Of a stretch of 64,000 nucleotides of DNA, positions 54,730 to 64,000 are shown piece by piece. How positions within the stretch are numbered: position 1 is the first letter of the stretch; each line of letters starts with the position of its first letter. The stretch is from contig JAPJBO010000100.1 of assembly GCA_030068145.1 (NCBI GenBank), positions 331,221 through 395,220 of the forward strand. The letters are read 5' to 3'. Both the position numbers and the translations under genes were made by a program. The stretch is from Diplonema papillatum. Its lineage: Eukaryota; Euglenozoa; Diplonemea; Diplonemida; Diplonemidae. A model generated the notes under the pieces. The model searched no databases, had not been told where the DNA came from, and saw only the letters and a list, made by a program, of their open reading frames with translations.

Positions 54730-55037
54730 CCCCCCCCCCCCCCCCCCCAGGCATCTTGTTAAGAACCATCCATCCATCCATCAGCCGGCTGACCCCCCCC
54801 CCCCCCCCCCCCTCAGGCTATTTTCACTGTGGAGGGGGGAGACGCTACCTGTCACACTCTAAGGTGGTCACCACGGTGGGCGGTCAGAAAAAAAAAAATT
54901 TTTTTTTTGCCCCAAATACCCCAAATACCACACTTTGGAAAATTTTTGTGGGCCCACTTTTGGCAGGGAATTTTGACCATTTCACCTTAGAGAATTTGAC
55001 CACCCAGCCTCCAAGGCAACTGCACTGTAGAGGGGGG
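54730..55037 (+). repeat. Family G repeat, left part, preceded by a C run
   Basis: C run, GGCATCTTGTTAAGAACC, (CATC)3, C run, GAGACGCTACCTGTCACACT and CCAAATACCCCAAATACC, ending in the AGAGGGGGG G run at which the copy is broken. Confidence 0.75.
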
Positions 55038-55525
55038 AAAATGTTTCTTGGGTTTGAAGAGCGCGTGGTGCTTGCACCACTGAGGCCAGGTTATTTAACC
55101 GCGGATTTAGTGAAGGATTGTTGAGGAAACGGTCGCGAGCGAAACCCGACCAGGTAACGACCATTTCACTGTCTTCTTTGTTTTGTGATGCGAACATCAC
55201 GAGGTGCTGTCCGAAGACACCGCCCACGTGAGCACTGTTAAGCAGCGGTTGCCAGATACTCCCGTAGCACCTATTCACGGGTTTGCAGGGGTAAAAAGGA
55301 AGCCCGGGTTGGGGAAGGTGGAGGGTTTGGTGCGTAGTATTCTTCTTTTTTTGTTCTTTCTCGGTTCTGGTGGTGCTGCTCCTTCCTTCTCGTCCTGTGT
55401 TGGGTTACGACCTTTTTTGTTCTTTATCGGTTCTGAGCGTTTCCATATGCCTTTTCCTGCTTTGACATGCAGTCCCTTCCAAACTGTACCTCTCTTGGTG
55501 TTCGGGGGTTGGGCCGTATGGTAAC
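55038..55525 (+). mobile_element. 488-bp insertion between G runs in family G
   Basis: Relative to 24901-25271, the family G copy is split at its G run and 488 bp are present here. The insert starts AAAATGTTTCTTGGGT, which also follows a G run at about 40292. It contains GTGGTGCTTGCACCAC (related to 28493) and family M-like AAGCAGCGGTTGCCAGAT. No TIR was found. Confidence 0.65.
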
Positions 55526-55540
55526 GGGGGGGGGGGGGGG

Positions 55541-55598
55541 TCTGGTTTATCCGGCCATCCGGCCAAAGTGGCTGATCCTTAACAAGAGCGCTGCCCCC
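55541..55598 (+). repeat. Family G repeat, right part
   Basis: TCTGGTTTATCCGGCCATCC and GCTGATCCTTAACAAGAGCG, continuing the copy interrupted at 55037. Confidence 0.75.
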
Positions 55599-55817
55599 CC
55601 CTCCCCATGCCGGACATTGTCCGCCAAAGTCTAACTGACACGTTCCCCTAGAAACCTTCGTGCGCGGTGGGAGGAAATGTGGGATGCCCGTCGTTGTTCT
55701 GCGCGCCAACGAGCACCAAAAATAGGGTTTGCGGTGTTTCTGAGCAGCCGCGCTGCGAGACGAGGCACACGTCCACACCATGGTGTGGCCGGAAAGCTGC
55801 GGGGGGACAGATCAGGT
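55599..55817. other. Gene-free spacer
   Basis: Nothing recognised. Confidence 0.3.
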
Positions 55818-56270
55818 CCAGCGCAGGTAGAGGGCGGAAGTAACGATGACACCCTGTAAGGCAGCGTCCTTTCGAATCAAAGACGCGCAATAACGGAGCA
55901 ATGAGATTCGTTCGGTCACTGCCTATTATCTGGCGAAATAGCAGTCAAGGGAACAGCATCTGGACTGCCTGCGGAGCAGAACCGTCCAGCGCAGGTAAAC
56001 GGCGGGAGTAACCACCCTGTAAGGTAGCGTCCTTTCAAATAAAAGACGCGCGTGAGCGGACCAAAGAGATTTGTTCGGGTTCTACCTACCATCTGGCGAA
56101 ACAACAGTCAAGGGAGCAGTGTCTGACTTGCCGCACTGCGGAGCAGAACCGATCCAGCGCAGGTATGAGGTGGTAAATATGACACCCTGCCAGGTCGCTG
56201 CGTCCTTTCGAGTAAGAGACGCGCGTGAACCGCCCCAAGGAGATGTGCTCGGTCCCACTGTCATGGCAGA
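55818..56270. repeat. 168-bp tandem satellite, about 2.7 units
   Basis: CCAGCGCAGGTA recurs at 55818, 55986 and 56154, exactly 168 bp apart both times. Each unit contains GCGTCCTTTCRARTAARAGA with CGCGCG and a ..CTGGCGAAAYARCAGTCAAG stretch. Units differ by scattered substitutions and small indels, so the array is not very recent. Confidence 0.85.
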
Positions 56271-56649
56271 ATGATCGGGCGGCAAGACGTACCGCGGCAA
56301 AACAGCGTTCTACATGAAATTTACCCAAGCAGGTGAGCTCCGCGGGTGCGCGCAACCAAAAGAAAGGGCCACACGAGCTTGTTTACGCGGGTGCATTGAG
56401 CTCCATCCCTATATCCTTGAATTGCACCGAATTACAGCCACGGTCTGTCGCATGGTCTTTCCTCGTCTTGTCGCGTTAGTGGTATGAGTGGAGAGGCATT
56501 TGCATGCAAAATGGGTACCGGTCTTTCAGGAGGGCATGAGTCGGCTTAGTTGTTGGTCTCTGATCCGGCCAAGTAGTAGGGCGGGCACAGGCGCACCGTC
56601 CGCGCTGGAGCCAACACGAGCAAATGAGGTAAATTTGCGCTCTTGACCA
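56271..56649. repeat. Gene-free stretch with a family N copy
   Basis: Diverged family N at about 56308-56360 (CTACATGAAATTTACCCAAG, CAGGTGAGCTCCGCGGGTGC). Otherwise nothing recognised. Confidence 0.45.
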
Positions 56650-56950
56650 AAAATACTCGACGCAGCTGCTTTTGACTCCGAATGGAAGGGGGGAAATACA
56701 GGGGTAGAGAGGGACAAAGACAAGACAAACTCAACCTGAATCTGATTTGTTCTTCGCTTACACCACTGTGTTGTTGTTTTTTTTCACTCAGGACTTTGAC
56801 CTGTTGTGCTTGTGTGTCGTGTCGAGGGGTAGACCCGCATGACCTCAAATCCGTTCAACGCGTGGTTCGGTGGTTACAGCACTTGGGATCCCTTCGGTTC
56901 GTTGTCTGGCAGCATCGTCGAGCATTTCTCTCCCAAGCTGTGCTTATGTG
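56650..56950 (+). repeat. Family E repeat, copy 4
   Basis: AATACTCGACGCAGCTGCTT to AAGCTGTGCTTATGTG, full-length. It abuts family L at GGTACCCCCGAAACCCCCGT. Confidence 0.75.
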
Positions 56951-57540
56951 GTACCCCCGAAACCCCCGTATTTGCGTAGTTCGTGAGGTATAAGTCGATC
57001 TTTGGGTGCGTGAGCCCCTCCGAAGAAAAGTCCATCACACTTGCGTAGTTCGTGCGGGGTTTGTGAAACGGCGAGGGCTACATTATATGGGTGTACTGGA
57101 CTTTCTTTTGCCACAGGTGGCAAGTCATATAACATGCAGGGTCAAAACCTTGTGTCTTTTTAAAACGCTCCCGCGGGGCCGATGGACCCCTAAAAATTTT
57201 TTTTGGAGAAAAAAAAAATTTGCTCAACTTCCTCAAAAATTACTGTAGAGTTTGTTCCAAACTTTTAAAATTCAAAAACCCAATTTTTTTTCCGGAATTT
57301 TTTTTTTGCCATTTTCGAAAAGACACAAGGTTTTGACCCTGCATGATAAGCCCTGTCAGGACCGTTTATACACTCAGTTAGACACCAGCTGCATGTGGAG
57401 CATCAAGATATAGCACTACCCCGTATTGCGTAGTTCCCGCGTAGTTTGTGCGGAGTTCTTGCGTACTTCGTTGCTTCGTTACTTCGGTTTTCGGGGGCAC
57501 CACTGTGGTTATGTAAAGGAACGACCACTTGGCTAGCGCT
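56951..57540. repeat. Family L repeat, copy 2, interrupted by a MITE
   Basis: Matches parts of 36760-37270 and 37860-37940: TTTGGGTGCGTGAGCCCCTC, GTTTGTGAAACGGCGAGGGC, CTCAGTTAGACACCAGCTGC. A 213-bp element is inserted after ATATAA. Confidence 0.75.
57133..57345. mobile_element. 213-bp MITE with perfect 28-bp TIRs and ATAA target duplication
   Basis: CATGCAGGGTCAAAACCTTG (first 20 of 28 bp) is perfectly inverted at the other end. ATAA flanks both sides, while the paralogous family L copy has a single ATAA at 37178-37181 and no element. The interior is A+T-rich and non-coding. Confidence 0.85.
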
Positions 57541-58022
57541 CGGATGCGGCGCGCTTCCGGCGGAACTCTGTCGCATTTTGGCCCAAGCCACCCCCAAAAA
57601 GTTTGCTGTTGACAAAACGGGCAAGACGGAGGGAAGAGAGGGGGGGAGAAACTGACAGCCGATGTCTCCTCGAATCAACACGAAAGTGTCAACGAAAGAC
57701 TGCTTTCCTTGTTTGTTTGTTTTTTTCTCGCAGGCAGCGGGAGCACAAGAGCTGGGTTCGGCACCCATGGTCCTTGCAGCTCACCATCACCTACCCCCCG
57801 GTCCCCTCGACATCACCCCCACGTTAGTCCTTTCGCATTGTTATTATTAGTGGTATGAAAGGTCGGCATCTTCGTCTCCGTCGGACCCAACACCAAGAGA
57901 ATCTTTTTTTTTTTTTTTCCTGTCGGCATCCAGGGCATTAGCTTGGTCTCCGGCACATTTTCCAAAATTGGACCGCCAACGGCGTTTTGCGTCCTCACTC
58001 AGGAATGGGCTCAACACAGCGC
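57541..58022. other. Gene-free stretch
   Basis: T run near 57906 followed by CCTGTCGGCATCCAGGGCAT, a phrase partly shared with 22173 (CCAGGGCATTAGCTT). Nothing else recognised. Confidence 0.35.
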
Positions 58023-58300
58023 GACGCGACGTATCTTCACGACAATGCTGGGCCCTGAGTGCCTCGGATTGCACGTTGGCCACCTCTGCCGGGGGCCTGG
58101 GTGATGGCGGAGTGCCATTTTTTTTCTTCTTTTCCCCGCCGGCTTTTTCCAAATTTGGACTGACAGTCCAAATGTGGATATAGAAGCTAATCCCCTGTCG
58201 GCATCTGGTGCTCTTTTGCGGCCCGGGGGCGTGACTAGTATGGGTTCACTCCCTCGTCTTCTAGTCGGTCTTTTGTGTTTCCGACGATCCCTTTTTTTTT
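58023..58300 (+). repeat. Families J, TTTGGACTG hairpin repeat and I in series
   Basis: Family J (58023-58119), then the hairpin repeat (58129-58198, as at 45771), then TTTCCGACGATCCC of family I cut off by a T run at 58290. The same modules are combined differently at 44097 and 45771. Confidence 0.65.
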
Positions 58301-58409
58301 TTTCCTGCCGGCATGGCAAAAGGCTGGTGCCTTTTGAGGCGTGGGCTCACCACCCTCGTTTTCTAGTCTTTGTAGCTTGCTTGCATTGTATTTAGTTTTT
58401 CTTTTGTTT

Positions 58410-58602
58410 AGAGTTAAAGTTCGCTTGAAATTCCGGGGGTTTAGGTCTCCGTGTGACCGTTCATGAATGGGTTCTCTTAGAGCAAGAAAAGGGCTATGTG
58501 GTTACGGGTTGTATATTTAGTGCACGCTTTCGTTATGGGTTATGGCTAGCCATGTCCGGGACTGTTTGTGACCGACACCAAGTACATTCCTTCGTGGAGT
58601 GT
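58410..58602 (+). repeat. Family A repeat
   Basis: AGAGTTAAAGTTCGCTTGAA to TTCCTTCGTGGAGTGT. Very close to 62837-63063 but stopping before the GGGCCCCCCACG end, where family B begins. Confidence 0.8.
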
Positions 58603-58604
58603 TT

Positions 58605-58716
58605 TTAATAGTACATCTGTACTGACGGGAACATTTCCGGAACAACGGTTGCACATGAAAGAGAAAACGAAGCCAACGAAAAAGTGCTAATACAGGAAAC
58701 ACCCCCCAGAGAGGTT
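58605..58716 (+). repeat. Family B element, 5' half only
   Basis: Essentially identical to 265-376 and abutting the truncated 3' end of family A. Confidence 0.7.
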
Positions 58717-59111
58717 TTTTGAAGCGACAGGGTGGCCATGATCTAGGCGATCCGACTGCGTGTCTCTTTTTCGCGATTTTGTTTTTGTGTGTTTCAGGTG
58801 CAAGGCTTCCGTGCAGGGAGACATATGGGGAATTTCTGAACGTAAGACAGAGGGAGAAAGCGAAAGCGCGCGCGTGAGGGAGCACCCGGCCTTGCTTGCG
58901 GACCAGAACCGCAATCAGAACGTGCGAGGTTAGAAAACAAGGAGGAACTGCCGGTGGTATTGCTAATTCCGAATTCTCAAGTTTCTGGATCCTCGCTTCT
59001 TCCGATCTTGCTCTGGAGCAAGCAGGCCAAAAAACACGTACGGGCTCGTCGCCCAACATACCGTAATAGGAATAATGTTGAACTGGACTGGAACGGGTAA
59101 ACGACAGACCT
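58717..59111. other. Gene-free stretch
   Basis: A minus-strand open frame crosses it but carries repeat translation at its C-terminus and no domain. Nothing else. Confidence 0.3.
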
Positions 59112-59623
59112 GGTAAAACCTGGGACACGCGGGGGGTGTCCCAGGTAGCCACCTGCGTGACTGCACCAGTGCCTCCTATGACAGCGGCATCATATTGTGA
59201 TGAGGTGGTCGGCCAGGCCCCCACGAAGCCTTATACACAACACGGCTACAACACGAGGATGCAGCCCTGCTTCGGTGGCCGCAAACCCCGAATAATACAT
59301 CCTCCTACTGCGTATACTGGCTCCGTCTGCTGCTTCGTCTTCACCGTCGCGGGTGATGCATAAATCGAAAGTAGAAAGGTCAGGCAGTGATTCGGTGTGC
59401 TTGTCACAATCGTCGTGACGCCTCAGGACAAGGCTTCAGAAAAAAGAGGGACAAGGGTGGGTGGGCAAGCGAGGGGTGAAGTTACGATGTATTCGGGATA
59501 GCGACGGGGTTATTCAACCTGTAACGAGTGTTAGGTATTCGTCGGACATATTAATCTTCTAAGATCTGCGATCTTATACGACAAAATAAAAACCCCCCAG
59601 CCCGGGGTGTCACAGGTTTTACC
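59112..59623. mobile_element. Candidate 512-bp TIR element with GGTAAAACCTG termini
   Basis: GGTAAAACCTGGGACAC at the left is inverted as GTGTCACAGGTTTTACC at the right (one mismatch), each followed inward by CCCSGGG-like bases. The left end also forms an 11-bp hairpin ACCTGGGACAC/GTGTCCCAGGT. One 75-codon open frame, not recognised. Confidence 0.5.
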
Positions 59624-61283
59624 GTTTCAACATTTAATCCAACTACGGTACAATATTTCTCCAAATCACGTCCTGGTGGGCAGAACTGCGAGAGAAGTAG
59701 CCCGAAAAGAATTGGCAGGTGAGGTTCCCTTCTGCGCACGTCTCCTGGTTTCTCGTCTCGTCTTACAAAGTTCGCGCATCATCGCACATACTCCGAACGT
59801 TGGGGAAGCCCTACTTTGGTTGGTTGCGTTGGGTTGTCGCTCAAAAGCGCTCCGAACAAGGTCGTGCAGCGCAAGCGGTAAATGATAGCTCTTTTGGGCG
59901 GTCCAGTTCATGAACATAGAGCTCGCAGAACAAAACAACGGTGAGAGGATAAATAGTGCGAGGACGAGGCGTGTGTGTGTGTGGGTGTGTGGTGGAATTC
60001 CATCTCGGGTAACCCCTGAAGCGGAGTACAGCCCAAGTTGTCAACATCCTTACGTCACAGCTGCGGGTGGGTGTGTGTGTACGTGTTTGAGTGAGTGTGT
60101 GCGTGTGTAGCATGACCGTGGAGGGCGAGTGTCTGAGAGTCTAAATGTATAACATTCCATTGTCCCAGTGCTTGAGTTTGGCAACACTTTCAGGGCAACT
60201 CTGTCCGGAAACAGTGTCGCACGACTTGCGAATGAGTTTAGACCCGCGCTTGGGTGACGCGATGGTGAGCAACATTCGCGCATAGTCCCATGAGAGATGA
60301 ACTGTTGCGAAAAGCTGGTGCGGACATTCTCATATTCTCAGTCACAATAATGTCATCGAGCTCAGCTCCGACGCGCGCGCCTGTTCTCCAACCGCGCCTG
60401 ACCCAGCCCATTCTGATGTATCCTCGGTGGTTTGAATGGGTTCGGAAGATCAAAGAGCACCGTCGCTATAAACGCTTGGCCGACTCAAGCCAGTTGTCCC
60501 CGAGGTGGTTTTTATCCGTCGCCTCCGACATCATACTTTAAACTCGTGAAGTGAGCGCTGGGCCATACTTTCGCACCGAGGATCTGCATCGTAATATCGG
60601 GCTGATTGGAAGTCAAATTATACTCACTCTACTCTGACCAACGAGAATCCGAAAGAAGGTAGAAGCCGAGAAATGCAAAGCACAGGTGCTCTGCCTTCAT
60701 CGCAAGCGGGCAACCTACCAACGGAAACTTTAGGAGACTCTCAAGATCGCATTCACAAACCGAAACTAAGTGCTAGCTACGAATCTCAAGCAGACTGAAA
60801 GTCGAGAAGCGACAAACAGTCCTTTTTCTTTTTTGTTTCTCTCTTACTAGTCTAGATGTACCATATTTTGAAAAGATGATGAACCGCACACAAAATGCTG
60901 AACCGTAAGAATTCTGCACCACAAAAGGCCCTAACCACCTGCGGAGAGTTCGGTGCGGGATCGTATCGATTCAGCAGCTTCACCACAGCAGATGTCGACG
61001 TCGATCCGGGGGCTGGAGGGGCCGATGTTGAACGAGTCCGAAAAGACCAAATGAGGTCGCATTCGTTCGTGGTAGGAACCCCGCGACTTCCTGCCGCCAG
61101 CTATCACCGAAGTTCTTGGTGTTGCAACGGGGTCCAAAAAAGAGAGGTCGGTCCAGGGGGGTGTTTGCCCATCATTATTCAAAATACGCTTGATAAGGGG
61201 AGAGGGAAGGAAGCCAACCCGTAAAGAGCCAAGCTAACTTCACGACGCAAGAAATAGTGAAGCGTCGTGCATCTTCCTTTGTT
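59624..61283. other. Repeat-poor stretch without recognised genes
   Basis: Short GT tracts near 59970 and 60070. Open frames of 60-109 codons on both strands with no known domain. Confidence 0.3.
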
Positions 61284-61542
61284 TGTGCTTCCGACGATCC
61301 CGAACGGCATGGTTTGTGACGTTTTTTTACTGTAGCCGACCTTCTCATTTCTATCGTTGCTTGGCTGGGGGGGTGGGGCTCCGGGCACTGGTCCCGGCTG
61401 CGTGGTTCCACCCCCCCGCGAAAGAGGACTTCCCGCGGCGTAAAACTCGTGACGAGGTCGCGGTGCATTGCCGGGGAAGGATTTTCCTGTCTGAAAAATC
61501 TGGACCAAGAAAAAAAACCCCCCCCCCCCCCCCCCCCGGAGG
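61284..61542. repeat. Family I start and a C run
   Basis: GTGCTTCCGACGATCCCGAACGG at about 61285, diverged afterwards. C run at about 61519-61537 immediately before family F. Confidence 0.5.
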
Positions 61543-61795
61543 GACTGCCGTGTGCTTATTTCGGCGAACAGTACAACTACAAAGACTTCTAAGACTGTCT
61601 ACTGTGAGTTGTTGTTGGACGCTTACCCCCGCCACTAAACCCAGTTTCATCTGTGTTTCGTGTGGGCTGATATTGCGATAGTGGGGTGTCATCGGCGCAT
61701 GCTGATGATGGCACCACACTATTTACCTCCTTTGAGATCTCGCAACTGGCAGTCTCCTAATGTATTTCCTACAAAGCGGGTGCGTGTACACAAGA
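61543..61795 (+). repeat. Family F repeat with a ~50-bp internal insertion
   Basis: GGGACTGCCGTGTGCTTATT, GTGTTTCGTGTGGGCT, then about 50 bp with GATATTGCGATAGTGGGGTG and GCGCATGCTGATGATGG, then ATTTACCTCCTTTGAGATC. Other copies read straight from GGGCT to ACAGCACATTTACC. Confidence 0.7.
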
Positions 61796-62028
61796 AGAAA
61801 CGTCAGGAGGTAGTCTCTTGGCTGCGTATTACAAGGTACCGTCTCCATAGTCTCCACGGCGTTGCAAACTTGTGAAGTAGATGCCCGAACTGTTGATGAG
61901 GTTCGTGTGGTTCGCCACATTTCGTGGCGCCTCAAAGACGCGTAGTGAGCCTTGACGGGAGATCGTCCGGTGCACACGTTCGACGGGAGAAAAAACGACC
62001 CCCGTGGTGGGGCGTTTTCACGTTTTCT
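61796..62028. other. Gene-free spacer
   Basis: Nothing recognised. Confidence 0.3.
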
Positions 62029-62118
62029 TTGTGTTTCCGACGATCCCGAATGGACGTACAGATTGGTGTCTTTCGACCTTTTGTATGCTTGTGGAGTTCA
62101 GCTTAGTAGCAACGGTCC
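62029..62118 (+). repeat. Family I repeat
   Basis: TTTCCGACGATCCCGAATGG, ACGTACAGATTGGTGTCTTT, TGCTTGTGGAGTTCAGCTTA, identical or nearly so to 44196-44272. Confidence 0.7.
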
Positions 62119-62836
62119 ACAAAAAAACAGATATAGAGATGGACCTGTTGCTGGTTGGACCGTTGCTACCACGCAGGCCGGACCAGTTTCACTGTGGACA
62201 GGCGCTCACAGGTGTGCCTCGAAGCATGTAGAGCCTATTCTCAAGGTTCCTTGTCCGCAGAAGAAATAAAATCGAGAAATCAACAGTGTGTAGAAGAAAG
62301 TGAAACTAGACCTAGAGTTTTCGCTGACCGCACTAACCACACTGCCATGAACCCCAATCGTGTACGTGGTTTCAGGTAGCAAATTGGCAAATGATCGTGA
62401 TCAGAAGGTCGTACTCGGGCGGTTCAGTTTCCTCACACATTGCATGTGGTAAAAAAAGAGATCGCGGCCGTGTAAATCTTGTGCACGTGGCTACATGCGC
62501 TGCACCGTGCGCGTTCTTTACGAGGTCGGGCAAAGTGGATCGTGCCTTGAGAGAGAAAGAGGGGTCGGCGGTTGGTTGGAATTGTATTTGGGTTGCTTGT
62601 GGTCAAGCCAGAGTTCGATGCAAGCATCAAGTCTTCTTTGTAAGGAAAGCAGAGAGTTAAGACCCCTGCGGCGTAAAAGGACAAAAGCACGAATCTCCCC
62701 CGACTTCTTTGATGGACGCACCGTGTACTCGCCATAGACATGCGACCGTACATTTGACAACTTTCCGATGGCGACTGCATACGGGTTCTATGACAAAGAT
62801 CCACTAGGCATACACCACAAAATAATCTTGGTATTT
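62119..62836. other. Gene-free stretch with a family H fragment
   Basis: GATGCAAGCATCAAGTCTTC at about 62618 is a family H piece. Nothing else recognised. Confidence 0.35.
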
Positions 62837-63063
62837 AGAGTTAAAGTTCGCTTGAAATTCCGGGGTTTTAGGGTCTCCGTGTGACCGTTCATGAATGGGT
62901 TCTCTTAGAGCAAGAAAGGGCTATGTGGTTACGGGTTGTATATTTAGTGCACGCTTTCGTTATGGGTTGTGGCTAGCCATGTCCGGGACTGTTTGTGACC
63001 GACACCAAGTACATTCTTTCGTGGAGTGTAGTCTTGGGCCCCCCACGTTCTACAAGTTGAGCA
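62837..63063 (+). repeat. Family A repeat, full-length without the 190-bp extra segment
   Basis: From AGAGTTAAAGTTCGCTTGAA to CTACAAGTTGAGCA, preceded by TATTT. It has both ends defined by the insertion at 2574-2990 and is the best reference for the family's ~227-bp short form. Confidence 0.85.
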
Positions 63064-63067
63064 TTGA

Positions 63068-63130
63068 GTTCTTTAAGGTGCAAGTGCCATCAAGGCAGGC
63101 GAGCACTGTTGAGCAGGGGTTGCCTTGTAG
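63068..63130 (+). repeat. Family M end
   Basis: AGGTGCAAGTGCCATCAAGG, CAGGCGAGCACTGTTGAGCA, directly after family A. Confidence 0.6.
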
Positions 63131-64000
63131 CCCGTACCGGTCTGTTGTCCGCGTTTTTATGTATTTTCCCGTAGAGTAGTGCTTGCGTTTCGCGACACTT
63201 GCGTGGTGCGGGTTGTTTCCGCCCTTATAATAATAATAATAAGTCAAGGTTTTTTTGGGTAGATTTGCAGGGTAAAACTGTATTTCTATGTTTGTCGAAT
63301 AACAAGAGCGTGCTTCGCATAAAGAATGGTCATTGTGCGCTTTGCATGAAACGTGTCATCGAATGGACAGTGCGCGTGTGTCAATGAAAAGTATACACTG
63401 TACGTGTCATCCGTAGAACGGAGGGTGAACGGCGGGGGGCAATATTACGAAGGGGAAAAGTGGGAAGGAAAGAAAGAGTCGAACAACAGAGCACTTCGTC
63501 GCGTGCGCCCCCCAATGTAGCCGCTGGGTTTTGGCACCAGACATAATGAGGTGGTGCCGAGGGTAAAAGCTTTGAGAAACAAAACCGTTACCGGGTTTGC
63601 AGAGCGTTGCCTACAACCAACACTCGGCAATACTCAAAGTGCCACACCTAGCTGCACCCCAAAGCCCCCCTTCAACGAATAGGATCTCGGTAGGTGCCGC
63701 CAGGTGGTGCCGGCAGCCTGTGCTGGCGGGCCTGTTAGCTGTCGACCCGGGATTCGGGGCGCCGCCAGGCCCCGTGGCCGAAGGGCTCGTTCGGCGTACA
63801 GCGCGGGGTGTGTCAAGATGAAGTCGGCAGGTGTTCCGTGCGGCAGGTCATGTCAGACACAGCGATCTTCTACTACGAATGGAGGGGGTCGTTGTATAAT
63901 ACGAAGGGACGGGGTTCAAGGCAAGGAGAGAGAACACGGCAAAACAAGTCAGAGGCTGTGGTTGTCACGCCTTGCTAGGCATCATCCCACCTCTTCATGT
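63131..64000. other. Gene-free stretch to the window end
   Basis: A short (ATA)n near 63227-63241. Small frames without recognised domains. Confidence 0.3.

Noticed and set aside
58517..59224. 235-codon minus-strand frame
   Set aside because: Its C-terminal third translates families A and B, which occur elsewhere in other contexts.

Overview
This 64 kb window looks like the genome of a unicellular eukaryote, and specifically a gene-poor, repeat-rich part of it. Composition is roughly balanced between A+T and G+C. Homopolymer runs (long T runs, G/C runs), microsatellites and dispersed repeats fill most of it. There are no bacterial-style operons, no rRNA genes and no CRISPR arrays. The only convincing host genes are two intronless-looking genes on the minus strand for CCCH zinc-finger proteins (30609-31430 and 26696-28030). 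Their finger spacing (C-x7-C-x5-C-x3-H) and ..CN[SN][IV]H.. style recall single-finger CCCH RNA-binding proteins of Euglenozoa. The upstream one has a polypyrimidine tract and AG just before its ATG, as expected for a trans- or cis-splice acceptor. A euglenozoan (kinetoplastid or diplonemid-like) or another repeat-rich protist would fit. This placement is inference and is weakly supported.

Layout: 1-7300 holds dispersed repeats, an (AT)n tract and a 273-bp (GT)n tract. 7336-7743 is the C-terminal end of a hAT transposase beside a palindromic tandem repeat. 10266-10490 is a hexamer (GTGATA)n array. 10500-25400 is a field of repeat families and T runs. 26700-31450 is the gene island: two CCCH genes separated by a 5'-truncated LINE (3' part with an archaeal-type RNase H) and a 463-bp element with 64-bp inverted termini. 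36750-38000 and 56950-57540 are copies of one repeat, the second interrupted by a 213-bp MITE with a visible empty site. 44531-45518 is an element with 35-bp inverted termini carrying tRNA-like segments. 46736-47341 is a cyclic-nucleotide-binding-domain exon fragment between 24-bp direct repeats. 48257-50796 is two abutting elements with G/C-run termini. 55818-56270 is a 168-bp tandem satellite.

Repeat families are named by letters: A (T run + AGAGTGAAAGTTCGCTTGA, 3' part with GGCTAGCC and GTGACCGACACC); B (ACATTTCCGG termini); C (G run + TTGCAAGAACGTGCTTGG); D (G run + TCGAATAATAAC palindromic termini); E (AATACTCGACG...); F (GTGTTTCGTGTGGGCTACAG); G (CATCTTGTTAAGAAC); H (TTGATGCTAGCATCAA + TTCTTCGAAGAA); I (TTTCCGACGATCCCGAATGG); J (CGACGTATCTTCACGACAAT); K (AGGAACGTGACGGTCAACCA); L (TTTGAGTGCGTGAGCCCCTC); M (GTGCCATCAAGGCAGGCGAG); N (GTGAGTTCCGCTAGTGCGCA); O (GTGTCAGACTAGCCC).

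The genes do not form a visible pathway. The window mainly shows how mobile and tandem sequences have been inserted, nested and recombined, often at T runs and G runs. Several insertions can be dated relative to one another because an uninterrupted copy of the target also lies in the window.
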